17,500 nucleotides of DNA from positions 1 through 17,500 of the forward strand of contig CAJNDS010000700.1 in assembly GCA_905221605.1 (NCBI GenBank), in the 5' to 3' direction. A model generated the notes under the pieces. It did not search any database. It saw only the letters and a list, made by a program, of their open reading frames with translations, and was not told the DNA's origin. The translations under genes and the position numbers were made by a program. Numbering within the stretch: the first letter of the stretch is position 1; each line of letters begins with the position of its first letter. This document shows, one piece after another, positions 5,793 through 12,530 of this stretch. The DNA comes from Symbiodinium natans. Lineage: Eukaryota > Sar > Dinophyceae > Suessiales > Symbiodiniaceae.

Positions 5793-5843
5793 ATCGGCGA
5801 GAGAGAGCATGGCAGTCATGGACCTTCCTGAGGGCAAAATGCC
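5793..5843 (+). CDS. candidate internal exon, unknown product
   Basis: ACTCTATCAACCCCAG is a good acceptor with a possible branch site, and ATGCC|GTAAGC is a near-consensus donor not made of telomeric repeat. The frame between reads SARESMAVMDLPEGKMP. Incoming phase 2, outgoing 2. This is one of the better splice contexts in the window, and the segment is protein-like. Confidence 0.4.
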
Positions 5844-5888
5844 GTAAGCATGCGCGCGCTCCACATATGCTTGTACCTCCAAGCCATG

Positions 5889-6021
5889 TAGGGTTCAGGG
5901 CTTAGGGCTTAGGGCTTAGGGCTTACGGTTTAGGGCTTAGGGTGTAGGGTTTAGGGTTTAGGGTTCAGGGTTCAGGGTTCAGGGTTTAGGGTTTAGGGTT
6001 TAGGGTTTAGGGTTTAGGGTG
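5889..6021. repeat. variant array: CTTAGGG block, then TTCAGGG, then TTTAGGG
   Basis: Three homogeneous variant blocks side by side: CTTAGGG, TTCAGGG and TTTAGGG. The blocky layout indicates local amplification of single mutated units. Confidence 0.9.
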
Positions 6022-6087
6022 GTTGAAGGGATCAGGAGACTCATGGCTGTCCGAAGAGTTGAGGGGAGTGAGGGTTTGCAGAGGGAC

Positions 6088-6151
6088 TTTGGGGTTTAGG
6101 GTTTAGGGTTTGGGGTTTGGGGTTTAGGGTTTAGGGTTTAGGGTTCAGGGC
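6088..6151. repeat. TTTAGGG array with TTTGGGG units
   Basis: About nine units, two TTTGGGG, ending in TTCAGGG. Confidence 0.9.
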
Positions 6152-6191
6152 GTTTTAGGGTCCGCCCCTGGCGGCGTGTTGGATGGGAAAA

Positions 6192-6207
6192 GGAGGTGAA
6201 AACCTCC
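6192..6207. other. hairpin with GAAA loop
   Basis: GGAGGT-GAAA-ACCTCC. If transcribed, it would form a six-pair stem closed by a GNRA tetraloop. A single occurrence, possibly chance. Confidence 0.3.
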
Positions 6208-6252
6208 CTCTTTCCTTCCCCCCAAAACACGGGGGGGGGGGGGGGCGGGCAG

Positions 6253-6307
6253 CTTTTCCATGGAGGGCCAGGCCACCCACACGGCATAAACTCACGGACC
6301 ATAGGCG
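6253..6307 (+). CDS. possible exon beside a poly-G tract
   Basis: A 16-G run and CGGGCAG precede a frame reading LFHGGPGHPHGINSRTIG that could end at GGCG|GTTTAGCAC and stays open beyond it. The opposite strand reads KPPMVREFMPCGWPGPPWKS, equally open. Strand cannot be decided. Confidence 0.2.
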
Positions 6308-6361
6308 GTTTAGCACAGGACATAGGGGCCCTTTGGGAAAAAACCCCCAACCCTCTTGACT

Positions 6362-6430
6362 GCCCCCCCCCACCCCCCTTGACCCCCTACCCCCCCCCCA
6401 CCCCCCTCACCCCCCCCCCACCCCCCCACC
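6362..6430. repeat. poly-C tract
   Basis: CCCCCCCCCA-type runs. Overlapping proline-rich frames are artefacts. Confidence 0.9.
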
Positions 6431-6615
6431 ACTTTGGCATGATCTTTGACCACGCGGTTTAAACCTTTCAACTATGCTCCAGCGGGGTCGGCGGCTTGAG
6501 CCGGAGGCTCTTAAATTTGGGGTGTAGGGGTTTCGGGTTTTACGGAAGTAGGAGAGTTTTTGGGGTCTGGGTTTTGGGGCTTCGGTTACGGAAGTACTGG
6601 GTAACTAGAGGGCCC
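6431..6615. other. unique spacer, no gene seen
   Basis: GCGGTTTAAACC, then GTCGGCGGCTTGAGCCGGAGGCTC and decayed G-strand units. No clear exon. Confidence 0.3.
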
Positions 6616-6781
6616 TTAGGGTTTAGGGTTTAGGGTTTAGGGTTTAGGGTTTAGTTTAGGGTTTAGGGTTTAGGGTTTAGGGTTTAGGGTTTAGGGTTTA
6701 GGGTTTAGGGTTTAGGGTTTAGGGTTTAGGGTTTAGGGTTTAGGGTTTAGGGTTTAGGGTTTAGGGTTTAGGGTTTAGGGC
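6616..6781. repeat. longest uninterrupted TTTAGGG array
   Basis: About 23 units with a single defect (TTTAGTTTAGGG at about 6650) and one CTTGGG at the right. The homogeneity suggests the most recent array in the window. Confidence 0.98.
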
Positions 6782-6810
6782 TTGGGTCCTACACGAAACC
6801 CGACTGGGAG

Positions 6811-6892
6811 GTTCATGGGTGCTTAGAAGTAGTAGGATAAGGGCCCTGAAGAGGCCGATGACCATAGTTACCCTACTCATAACCCTACCCAA
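6811..6892. mobile_element. TCATGGGTACRTA family element
   Basis: GGTTCATGGGTGCTTAGAAGTAG at the start and ACCATAGTTACCCTACTCAT followed by AACCCTACCC at the end parallel the copy at 2161-2245 (ACCATAGGCACCCTACTTGT). It shares TAGAAGTAG with the copy at 13170. Non-coding. Confidence 0.5.
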
Positions 6893-6906
6893 AAAAAATA
6901 AGATTC

Positions 6907-7020
6907 CTAGGCTGCCCAGTAACCTAGGCTTAAAAAGGGTGCCCTTTTTTGCTTAAAGGGGTTTATAAAGGGAACCTAAACCCCCCAAAAAGGGAATAAG
7001 GGTACTACTGGGCATCCTAG
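6907..7020. mobile_element. MITE-like element with CTAGGMTGCCCAGTA ends
   Basis: CTAGGCTGCCCAGTA (6907-6921) and TACTGGGCATCCTAG (7006-7020) are 15-bp inverted repeats with one mismatch. The interior has AAAAGGGTGCCCTTTTT, itself near-palindromic, and GGGTTTATAAAGGGAACC. A decayed right half recurs at 8419-8456. No coding capacity. Flanks give no clear target duplication. Confidence 0.65.
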
Positions 7021-7056
7021 CTTCAAGTAATCCTTAGCTCCCAGGTGGGGGTCAAT

Positions 7057-7101
7057 TTACCTGTAACCTCCAAATTCATAGGGCTGGGGAGTTACAGGTA
7101 A
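7057..7101. other. inverted repeat TTACCTGTAAC
   Basis: Perfect 11-base arms (7057-7067 and 7091-7101) separated by 23 bases. It sits just right of the preceding element and may be another short element or a transcribed hairpin. Confidence 0.5.
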
Positions 7102-7261
7102 GTCCTAAATTTGAAACTTCGGAAACTCTAGGATTCAAAAGGCCCAATACTCTACACGTACCCTAAACCCTCAAAGCCCCAAAACCCCCAAGCCAGAAAG
7201 ACCTAAAGCCCAGCTGAACCGGCCTGACCCTATAAACCCAAAAACCAAAACTCTTGGCCCT

Positions 7262-7288
7262 AGGGTTTAGGGTTTAGGGTTTAGGGTT
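7262..7288. repeat. TTTAGGG array
   Basis: Four units immediately upstream of a pyrimidine-rich acceptor. Unlike most islands, the array before this exon is of G polarity. Confidence 0.9.
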
Positions 7289-7298
7289 GCCCTCTCAG

Positions 7299-7455
7299 CA
7301 AGTGAGCCACAACCAACACTCATGCAAGTCGGTCACCGGCCTTCTGCTTGCACACACCCGGCAAGGGGAGCATGTTCTTAGCACAGGGCGAGGAGGCAGG
7401 AAGCTGCTTTTAAGCGATCGGGCCAGCTGGGATATTTTTGCAATGGCAGGACCTG
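7299..7455 (+). CDS. candidate internal exon, unknown product
   Basis: TTGCCCTCTCAG is a good acceptor, and 52 codons run to CCTG|GTAGGAAGG. Reads QVSHNQHSCKSVTGLLLAHT, then RQGEHVLSTGRGGRKLLLSD, then RASWDIFAMAGP. The balanced composition with a hydrophobic strand, a basic Gly-rich turn and a helix is strongly protein-like. Incoming phase 0, outgoing 1. The outgoing phase fits the exon at 7776. No family recognised. If not spliced, the frame runs to a TAG in the G array at 7494-7496. Confidence 0.5.
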
Positions 7456-7486
7456 GTAGGAAGGAGGCTAAGACCCAACAATGCCT

Positions 7487-7515
7487 TAGGGTTTAGGGTT
7501 TAGGGTTTAGGGTTT
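7487..7515. repeat. TTTAGGG array
   Basis: Four units. Confidence 0.9.
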
Positions 7516-7577
7516 AACGCAGGAAATGGAATGCTCTTTTTGTGCACGTGCATTGGCTACTTGAACTAAGCTTAGAC

Positions 7578-7617
7578 CTTTGACCCTCCGCACCCAACCA
7601 TCTTGAGCCAGCCCCCT
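7578..7617 (-). CDS. possible minus-strand micro-exon
   Basis: On the minus strand, CCCTCGTTGTTTTCAG is an excellent acceptor and AAAG|GTCTAAG a fair donor, 40 nt apart, with the frame GAGSRWLGAEGQ between. It lies within a 61-codon open frame (7514-7699). Strand conflicts with the + exons on either side. Confidence 0.25.
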
Positions 7618-7775
7618 CTGAAAACAACGAGGGTTGCAGGGGGACATTCAGAATGCGCATCGTGGCGGGACTAGAAACTAAGAGCATTGCACGAGTCATG
7701 ACCGGTTACAGCTGTAGTTGGGGGTCTGACATGTAGTCCTACTTGTTACTAAGCCTCAGGCCCTAAATCCCAAAG

Positions 7776-7888
7776 CGTACTGGGCTCGCGGCGCACATGC
7801 CCTTGACCATATCATCTCCGCCCTTGAGCACCGCGAATGGTTGGTAGGGCACAAGACATGCAAGGGCTTCAATGGAAAGGCCTACAAG
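7776..7888 (+). CDS. candidate internal exon, unknown product
   Basis: AATCCCAAAG is the first AG after a CCCTAAA relic. Two bases and then 37 codons run to AAG|GTTTAGGC. Reads YWARGAHALDHIISALEHRE, then WLVGHKTCKGFNGKAYK. The amphipathic helix ALDHIISALEHREWLVG is convincing. Incoming phase 1 matches the exon at 7299, and outgoing phase 0 matches the one at 7949. The minus strand (AFPLKPLHVLCPTNHS) is open but Cys/Arg/Pro-rich like a shadow. No family assigned. Confidence 0.5.
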
Positions 7889-7948
7889 GTTTAGGCTATC
7901 GGGCAAAGTTCAAACCAATTGCTGCTTACCTGCGGGCACATAATAAAG

Positions 7949-8014
7949 CTACAAGTCGTGTCCAAGGCTTCTTTGCGAGCGCCGTCGAGAGGCATGCTGA
8001 CCATCACTCAACTT
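7949..8014 (+). CDS. possible internal exon following 7776-7888
   Basis: After a 60-nt candidate intron (GTTTAGG to ATAAAG) the frame reads LQVVSKASLRAPSRGMLTIT, then QL, and ends at CTT|GTACCT. Phase 0 in and out. A second frame (ATSRVQGFFASAVERHADHH) is open over the same bases, so this choice depends on phase alone. Confidence 0.25.
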
Positions 8015-8018
8015 GTAC

Positions 8019-8250
8019 CTCCTCCCCTCCCCCCAACAAAGAGGAAGTCATACTCTGCAAGCGTCTTGCCGAGCTCCATCTTGAGCTCGGCTCTTTGCTG
8101 GTCATTCTTCTGGCTAAGCGCTGTCTTCTCTTCGGTGGTCAAGGTGTACTTGTAGATGTTGTCCAGCTTCATGCCGAACTTGGTCTTTTCCTTCTTATCA
8201 CTCAAGGTAAAGTTTGCCATACCAGCCTCGCTGTCGGCCTCAAGTTTTCC
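8019..8250 (-). CDS. candidate exon, Lys/Glu-rich protein, unknown product
   Basis: One of the most protein-like segments. On the minus strand a T-run and G-run end in CAG, then the frame reads KLEADSEAGMANFTLSDKKE, later KFGMKLDNIYKYTLTTEEKT, then ALSQKNDQQRAELKMELGKT and LAEYDFLF. A long charged helix, possibly coiled coil, is likely. The donor could be GGAG|GTACAAG at 8018-8017. Forward readings are Leu/Val-rich antisense shadows. Orientation is opposite to the exons at 7299-8014, implying a convergent gene or a minus-strand insertion. After a 22-nt candidate intron the frame would stay open to CGCAG|GTAAGC near 7930. That extension is weak. Confidence 0.5.
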
Positions 8251-8253
8251 CTG

Positions 8254-8300
8254 CCCCCCCCCCCCCCCCCAAAAAAAAAAAAAAACACACACACACACAC
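8254..8300. repeat. poly-C, poly-A, then (CA)n tract
   Basis: About 17 C, 15 A, then AC repeats. On the minus strand it forms a GT/T/G tract directly upstream of the exon candidate acceptor. Confidence 0.95.
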
Positions 8301-8337
8301 AATCCCGAACATCCACAAGGGAAAGCACCCTAGACCG

Positions 8338-8490
8338 GAATAAACCCTGAACCCAAAAAACTCAACCATAAACCCTGAACCCTAATAGGCCCGAAGCGCT
8401 AAACCCTAGACCCTAAACAACCCCCATAAAAGGGCAACAGGGTACCACTGGGCCCCGAAACCCTGCACCCTAAACCCTAAATCCCTTGAA
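8338..8490. repeat. degenerate CCCTAAA arrays with partial MITE-like relic
   Basis: Decayed CCCTAAA/CCCTGAA units, interrupted at about 8419-8456 by AAAAGGGCAACAGGGTACCA followed by CTGGGCCCC, which resembles the right half of the element at 6907-7020. Confidence 0.6.
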
Positions 8491-8515
8491 CCCAAACAAA
8501 TGACAAGGGCACCGA

Positions 8516-8752
8516 AAGGTCGGAATAATTACTAATAGTACTCCCTTATGGTCCTCTTATCTGCTATTTGCTTAAGAACCTCATACAAATATAAATGATA
8601 ATCCCTATATCTCCCTTAAGAAGGAAGAATACGTTTCTGTTTTCGGGGTTCTTAAGCAATTCGTAGTTATAAACACACTATAATAACTGCCCACCCCCCC
8701 CCCCCCCAAAAAAAAAAAAAAAAAAAACAGTTCGAATCTTTAAGGCCCCTAT
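8516..8752. mobile_element. dispersed repeat interrupted by an inverted-repeat element
   Basis: Outer parts match 594-693 (GGTCGGAATAATTACTAATA at left, TTCGAATCTTTAAGGCCCCT at right). The extra sequence is the element at 8561-8666 plus expansion of a C-then-A tract (about 8692-8727). Confidence 0.6.
8561..8666. mobile_element. MITE-like element, TTAAGAAC family, copy 2
   Basis: The left end CTGCTATTTGCTTAAGAACC and right end GGTTCTTAAGCAATTCGTAG are inverted repeats, perfect over 13 bases. TTAT flanks both sides (8557-8560 and 8667-8670) as a probable target duplication. About 106 bp, no coding capacity. Related copy at 1052-1167. Confidence 0.7.
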
Positions 8753-8845
8753 GTTACCACCAGGTTACCAAGCCTTGGAACCCGAAGCGTGACCATCCTG
8801 TGCTGAGTCTTCCTTTTGTTCCCAAGCCGGGTTAGGATTTTGGGG

Positions 8846-9007
8846 GTCTAGGTTTAGGGTTAAAGGGGTACAGGGGTTATAGGGTTACAGGGTTATAGGG
8901 TTACAGGGTTATAGGGTTATAGGGATATAGGGTTGTAGGGTTATAAGGGTTAAAGGGTTATAGGGTTGCAGGGTTACAGGGTTATAGGGTTATGGGGTTA
9001 TAGGGTT
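8846..9007. repeat. TTAYAGGG octamer array
   Basis: About 16 units of TTATAGGG and TTACAGGG, after a few TTTAGGG-like units. A homogeneous octamer variant of the telomeric unit. Confidence 0.9.
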
Positions 9008-9086
9008 TAGGCATAAAATACCCCGAAAAGAGAAGGAATGCGCGCGGGCCGTGTGGATTGGGTTCAACTGTCTTGGACCATTTCAG

Positions 9087-9138
9087 CAAACATCCGCAGC
9101 CCTGCACCATGAACCAGAGAAGAAGGGGGGGGGGGGGG
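9087..9138 (+). CDS. possible exon ending in a poly-G run
   Basis: GTTCAACTGTCTTGGACCAT followed by TTCAG is a good acceptor. The frame reads QTSAALHHEPEKK and then glycines from a run of about 15 G before GTAGGGTTAGGG. The same layout (AAG, poly-G, GTTAGGG) ends the exon at 174. Outgoing phase depends on G-run length. Confidence 0.25.
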
Positions 9139-9233
9139 GTAGGGTTAGGGTTTAGGGTTTAGGGTTTGGGGTTTGGGGTTTGGGGTTTGGGGTTTGGGGT
9201 TTGGGGTTTGGGGTTTGGGGTTTGGGGTTTGTA
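9134..9233. repeat. TTTAGGG then TTTGGGG array
   Basis: Three TTTAGGG-type units, then about ten homogeneous TTTGGGG heptamers. Confidence 0.95.
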
Positions 9234-9247
9234 GGGTCTTACGACCA

Positions 9248-9470
9248 TTAAACCCTAAACCCGGTCCCTAAGCACCCTAAGCACCCTAAACACCCTAAAT
9301 ACCCGAAACACCCTACATACCCAAAACCTCGCAACCCGAACCCCCGCAACCCTACACCCTAACCCTAAACCCTAATAACCCTAAACCCTAAACCCTAAAC
9401 CCTAAACCCTAAACCCTAATAACCCTAAACCCTAAACCCTAAACCCTAAACCCTAAACCCCCCAAAACCC
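9248..9470. repeat. CCCTAAA array, degenerate left part
   Basis: Decayed CCCTAAGCA/CCCTAAACA units, then CCCTAAA blocks separated twice by CCCTAATAA. Confidence 0.9.
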
Positions 9471-9507
9471 GGTAAAACTCGACGCATGGATCCCGTGTCT
9501 TGGGAAG

Positions 9508-9577
9508 CGGCAAAAGCTTGGAATGGGTTCACTCCCTTCTGCTGATGCGGCATCTGCATCTGCTGCCTTGCATCGGA
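9508..9577 (+). CDS. candidate internal exon, unknown product
   Basis: CTTGGGAAG is the first AG after the array. The frame reads RQKLGMGSLPSADAASASAA, then LHR, and ends at CGGA|GTTTAGGG. Phase 0 in, 1 out. The Ala/Ser-rich stretch comes from a GCATCTGCATCTGCTGCC near-repeat. On the minus strand KGVNPFQAFAASQDTGSMRR is also open and protein-like, so strand is uncertain. Confidence 0.25.
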
Positions 9578-9630
9578 GTTTAGGGTTTAGGGTTTAGGGT
9601 TTAGGGTTTAGGGTTTAGGGTGCAGGGTTT
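9578..9630. repeat. TTTAGGG array
   Basis: Six units, then TGCAGGG. Confidence 0.95.
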
Positions 9631-9654
9631 AGCGTCTAGAGGAGATTGGCTTAG

Positions 9655-9840
9655 GGTTTTGTGATTCAGGGGGGGAGGGTTCAGGGTTTAGGATTTAGGG
9701 TGGGGAGGGTTGAGGTATAAGGGGTTGACCTGTTTGCACTCGAAGCCTTGCACCCTGAACCACTCCACAATCCCCAAACTCTAAAACCGTTAAACCCTTA
9801 AAAGAACAACCCCAAACCCTAAACCCTAAACCCTTAACAG
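9655..9840. other. decayed G units, spacer, then CCCTAAA units
   Basis: Decayed G-strand units to about 9725, then GACCTGTTTGCACTCGAAGC, then three CCCTAAA units at about 9812-9835. No gene seen. Confidence 0.5.
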
Positions 9841-9991
9841 AACCCCCAAAGGGGTTGTTCAAAGCATGTTCTGCCTGGGCAACCCTTAAAATTGTTTTGA
9901 CAAAGAGACATGCTTAAGAATCCACTCCCCACACGCCCCGAAACACGGCAAGTAAACACATCTAAACGTAATTACAAATATGACATAAACA

Positions 9992-10210
9992 ATGCACACA
10001 CACACACACACACCCACACCCACACCCACACCCACACCCACACCCACACCCACACCCACACCCACACCCCCACACCCACACCCCCACACCCACACCGACA
10101 CCAACACCCCCACACCCACACCCACACCCACACCCACACCCCCACACCCACACCGACACCAACACCCCCACACCCACACCAGCACACACCCGCCCACACA
10201 CACACACACA
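9992..10210. repeat. CCCACA hexamer microsatellite
   Basis: (AC)n grading into CCCACA hexamers with CCCCCACA variants. A segment with CCGACACCAACACCCCCACA occurs twice, 58 bp apart. Open frames of His-Thr-Pro or Val-Gly-Cys repeats in every frame are artefacts. Confidence 0.98.
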
Positions 10211-10274
10211 TGTATAAAAACAACTATGAATTAGGTATTTATGTTTACAAATCAATTACATTTTATATTATATA

Positions 10275-10329
<55 letters not shown>

Positions 10330-10502
10330 GTATGTGTATGTGTGTATGTATTTGTATATGTATATGTATATGTATATACATATATATATATATATATATA
10401 GATAATACATGTATATATATATATATTACACATATATATATACACACATACATATACACATACACACACACATAAATATATATATATATATACATATATA
10501 TT
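10211..10502. repeat. AT-rich spacer, then TATATG hexamers, TA and CA/TA microsatellite
   Basis: A short unique AT-rich stretch to about 10264, then about nine TATATG hexamers, TGTG variants, a TA run near 10380-10400, and mixed CATA/TA to 10502. Open frames of Tyr-Met/Ile-Tyr repeats are artefacts. Confidence 0.97.
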
Positions 10503-10619
10503 GCATAATGACAAATAGGACCTGGGGGCGCCCTTGTTCGTGGGGTTTGGGGCTCTGGGGTGCCCTTCTGAACCGCCGAAGTTCCTGGCTTCCTTGTCAG
10601 TACCAAAAGCCCGAATTTC
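10503..10619. other. GC-rich island between the microsatellite and a C array
   Basis: ATAGGACCTGGGGGCGCCCT, then CGAAGTTCCTGGCTTCCTTG. A frame reading [16 protein letters not shown] is open but compositionally odd. No exon boundaries of quality. Confidence 0.2.
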
Positions 10620-10927
10620 TCAACCCTAAACCCTAAACCCTAAACCCGAAACCCTAAACCCTAAACCCCAAACCCTAAACAAGCGCCCCCAATTACACCC
10701 CTAAACTGCAAAACCACAAAAAACCTTTCTAAACCCTACAGCCCCAAACAGAAGGCCCCCTATGCTCCCAAAACCCTAAAGCCCCGCAAGCCCCCTCAAC
10801 AACTCGAAAGACCCTCAACCCTAAACCCTAAACTCCCAAAAAACAACCCTAAACAAGCCATAAACCCTAAACCCTGGGCTCTTAAACCCTAAACCCTAAA
10901 CCCTAAACCCTAAACCCTGGGCTCTTC
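10620..10927. repeat. CCCTAAA arrays, degenerate, with a TAAACCCTGGGCTCTT duplication
   Basis: Scattered CCCTAAA units with Pro/Leu-type decay. TAAACCCTGGGCTCTT occurs at 10868-10883 and again at 10911-10926, bracketing a perfect CCCTAAA block. Confidence 0.85.
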
Positions 10928-10929
10928 AG

Positions 10930-10992
10930 CCCAGCAACGCGTTCGCAAGGCCAGCGACCAAGAGAGCCAAAGCGGAACGCAGCATCCTCGCG
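10930..10992 (+). CDS. candidate internal exon, unknown product
   Basis: GGGCTCTTCAG is a strong acceptor. Twenty-one codons, phase 0 in and out, run to GCG|GTGGGC. Reads PSNAFARPATKRAKAERSIL, then A. Basic, with a KRAKAER helix. The island is followed at once by TTGAGGGG repeats. Confidence 0.4.
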
Positions 10993-10997
10993 GTGGG

Positions 10998-11103
10998 CGG
11001 GGTTGAGGGTTGAGGGGTTGAGGGGTTGAGGGGTTGAGGGGTTGAGGGGTTGAGGGGTTTAGGGTTTAGGGTTTAGGGTTTAGGATTTAGGGTTTAGGGT
11101 TCA
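10998..11103. repeat. TTGAGGGG octamers then TTTAGGG heptamers
   Basis: About seven TTGAGGGG units followed by six TTTAGGG units. Variant and canonical blocks are cleanly separated. Confidence 0.95.
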
Positions 11104-11270
11104 GCATCTCAAGTTCGAGCATTTACTAGGCCAGCAGTGTATCTAGGCAACGGAAAAAACCCACCCGCCCAAAGAATCCCATAACATTAAGAAAATAGAA
11201 GGTTACTTATTTTCTCTTCGGATGCACCAATCACGGCGTAGTACCAAGCACTTAACACAAGCCACACCCA
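11104..11270. other. unique spacer, no gene seen
   Basis: Relatively AT-rich. GAAAATAGAAGGTTACTTATTT contains a weak inverted repeat. No convincing frame. Confidence 0.3.
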
Positions 11271-11475
11271 GCCTTGAGGCCTTGAAACCCTAAACACCAG
11301 GCCTTGAGGCCCTGAAACCCTAAACACTAGGCCTTGAGGCCCTGAAACCCTAAAACCTAAATACTAGGCCGTGAGGCCGTGAAATCCTAAACAGCAGGCC
11401 TTGAGGCCCTGAAACCCTAAACACCAGGCCGTGAGGCCTTGAAACCCTAACCATGAGGCCCGGAAATCCTAAACA
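11271..11475. repeat. 30-bp tandem repeat containing a CCCTAAA unit
   Basis: Six to seven units of GCCTTGAGGCCCTGAAACCC followed by TAAACACCAG, with substitutions (GCCGTGAGGC) and one longer unit. Each unit carries one CCCTAAA-like heptamer and a GCCTtgAGGC palindrome. It directly precedes the 21-bp satellite. Confidence 0.9.
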
Positions 11476-11480
11476 CCTTT

Positions 11481-12447
11481 GGACGAAACGACCTTGCCCA
11501 GTAAAAAAATGACCTAGCCCAGCAACAAAATGACCTAGCCCAGTAAAAAAATGACCTTGCCAGTAAAAAATGACCTTGCCCAGTAAAAAATGACCTTGCC
11601 CAGTAAAAAAATGACCTTGCCCAGTAATGACCTTGCCCAGTAAAAAAATGACCTTGCCCAGTAAAAAAATGACCTTGCCCAGTAAAAAAATGACCTTGCC
11701 CAGTAAAAAAATGACCTTGCCCAGTAAAAAAATGACCTTGCCCAGTAAAAAAATGACCTTGCCCAGTAAAAAAATGACCTTGCCCAGTAAAAAAATGACC
11801 TTGCCCAGTAAAAAAATGACCTTGCCCCGTAAAAAAATGACCTTGCCCAGTAAAAAAATGACCTTGCCCAGTAAAAAAATGACCTTGCCCAGTAAAAAAT
11901 GACCTTGCCCAAAAAATGACCTTGCCCATGACCTTGCCCAGTAAAAAATGACCTTGCCCAGTAAAAAAATGACCTTGCCCAGTAAAAAATGACCTTGCCC
12001 AGTAAAAAAATGACCTTGCCCAGTAAAAAAATGACCTTGCCCAATGAAAAAAATGACCTTGCCCAGTAAATGACCTTGCCCAGTAATGACCTTGCCCAGT
12101 AAAAAAATGACCTTGCCCAGTAAAAAAATGACCTTGCCCAGTAAAAAAATGACCTTGCCCAGTAAAAAAATGACCTTGCCCAGTAAAAAAATGACCTTGC
12201 CCAGTAAAAAGATGACCTTGCCCAGTAAAAAGATGACCTTGCCCAGTAAAAAGATGACCTTGCCCAGTAACATTTTTACTGGGCAAGGTCATTTTTTTAC
12301 TGGGCAAGGTCATTTTTTTACTGGGCAAGGTCGTTTTTTTGACGAAACGACCTTGCCCAGTAAAAAAATGACCTTGCCCAGTAAAAAAATGACCTTGCCC
12401 AGTAAAAAAATGACCTTGCCCAGTAAAAAAATGACCTTGCCCAGTAA
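11481..12447. repeat. 21-bp satellite (TGACCTTGCCCAGTAAAAAA)
   Basis: About 45 units of ATGACCTTGCCCAGTAAAAA plus one more A. A-run length varies by one or two, and a few units are truncated near 11905-11935. The unit length is divisible by three and one frame is stop-free, which produces long MTLPSKK, LGKVIFL and TGQGHFF open frames. These are artefacts. The last direct block before the inversion has AAAAAGATGACC units. Confidence 0.98.
12255..12361. repeat. inverted block of the 21-bp satellite bounded by two perfect palindromes
   Basis: Three units run in the opposite direction. The left junction is a 16-base perfect stem (12255-12270 with 12276-12291, loop CATTT). The right junction is a 17-base perfect stem (12320-12336 with 12345-12361, loop TTTTGACG). 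GACGAAACGACCTTGCCCAG at the right junction repeats the start of the whole satellite at 11482. Confidence 0.95.
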
Positions 12448-12479
12448 CTCCTTAACATTTAAATTATATATGAAAGAGA

Positions 12480-12530
12480 GGTTTAGGTTTTAGGGTTTAG
12501 GGTTTAGGGTTTAGGTTTCTTTTTTAGGGT
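12480..12530. repeat. TTTAGGG array
   Basis: Four to five units with TTTTAGGG. Confidence 0.85.

Noticed and set aside
6138-6462. Proline-rich frames on both strands
   Set aside because: Driven by poly-C/poly-G runs. Only the short segment after CGGGCAG is listed, as strand-ambiguous.
7600-7612. TGGCTCAAG on the minus strand, resembling the end of the dinoflagellate spliced leader
   Set aside because: Only nine bases match and the upstream leader sequence is absent. Expected by chance, so it is not used as organism evidence.
9886-10636. His-Thr-Pro, Val-Gly-Cys and Tyr-Ile/Met repeat open frames
   Set aside because: Direct products of the CCCACA and TATATG microsatellites, with no unique protein sequence.
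11271-12447. CRISPR array
   Set aside because: Units are contiguous tandem repeats without unique spacers, in a eukaryotic context.
11350-12493. Long open frames of MTLPSKK, LGKVIFL, TGQGHFF and YWARSF repeats on both strands, up to 307 codons
   Set aside because: They are translations of a 21-bp satellite whose length is divisible by three. All frames and both strands are open, and the sequence contains an inversion, so no single coding strand is favoured.
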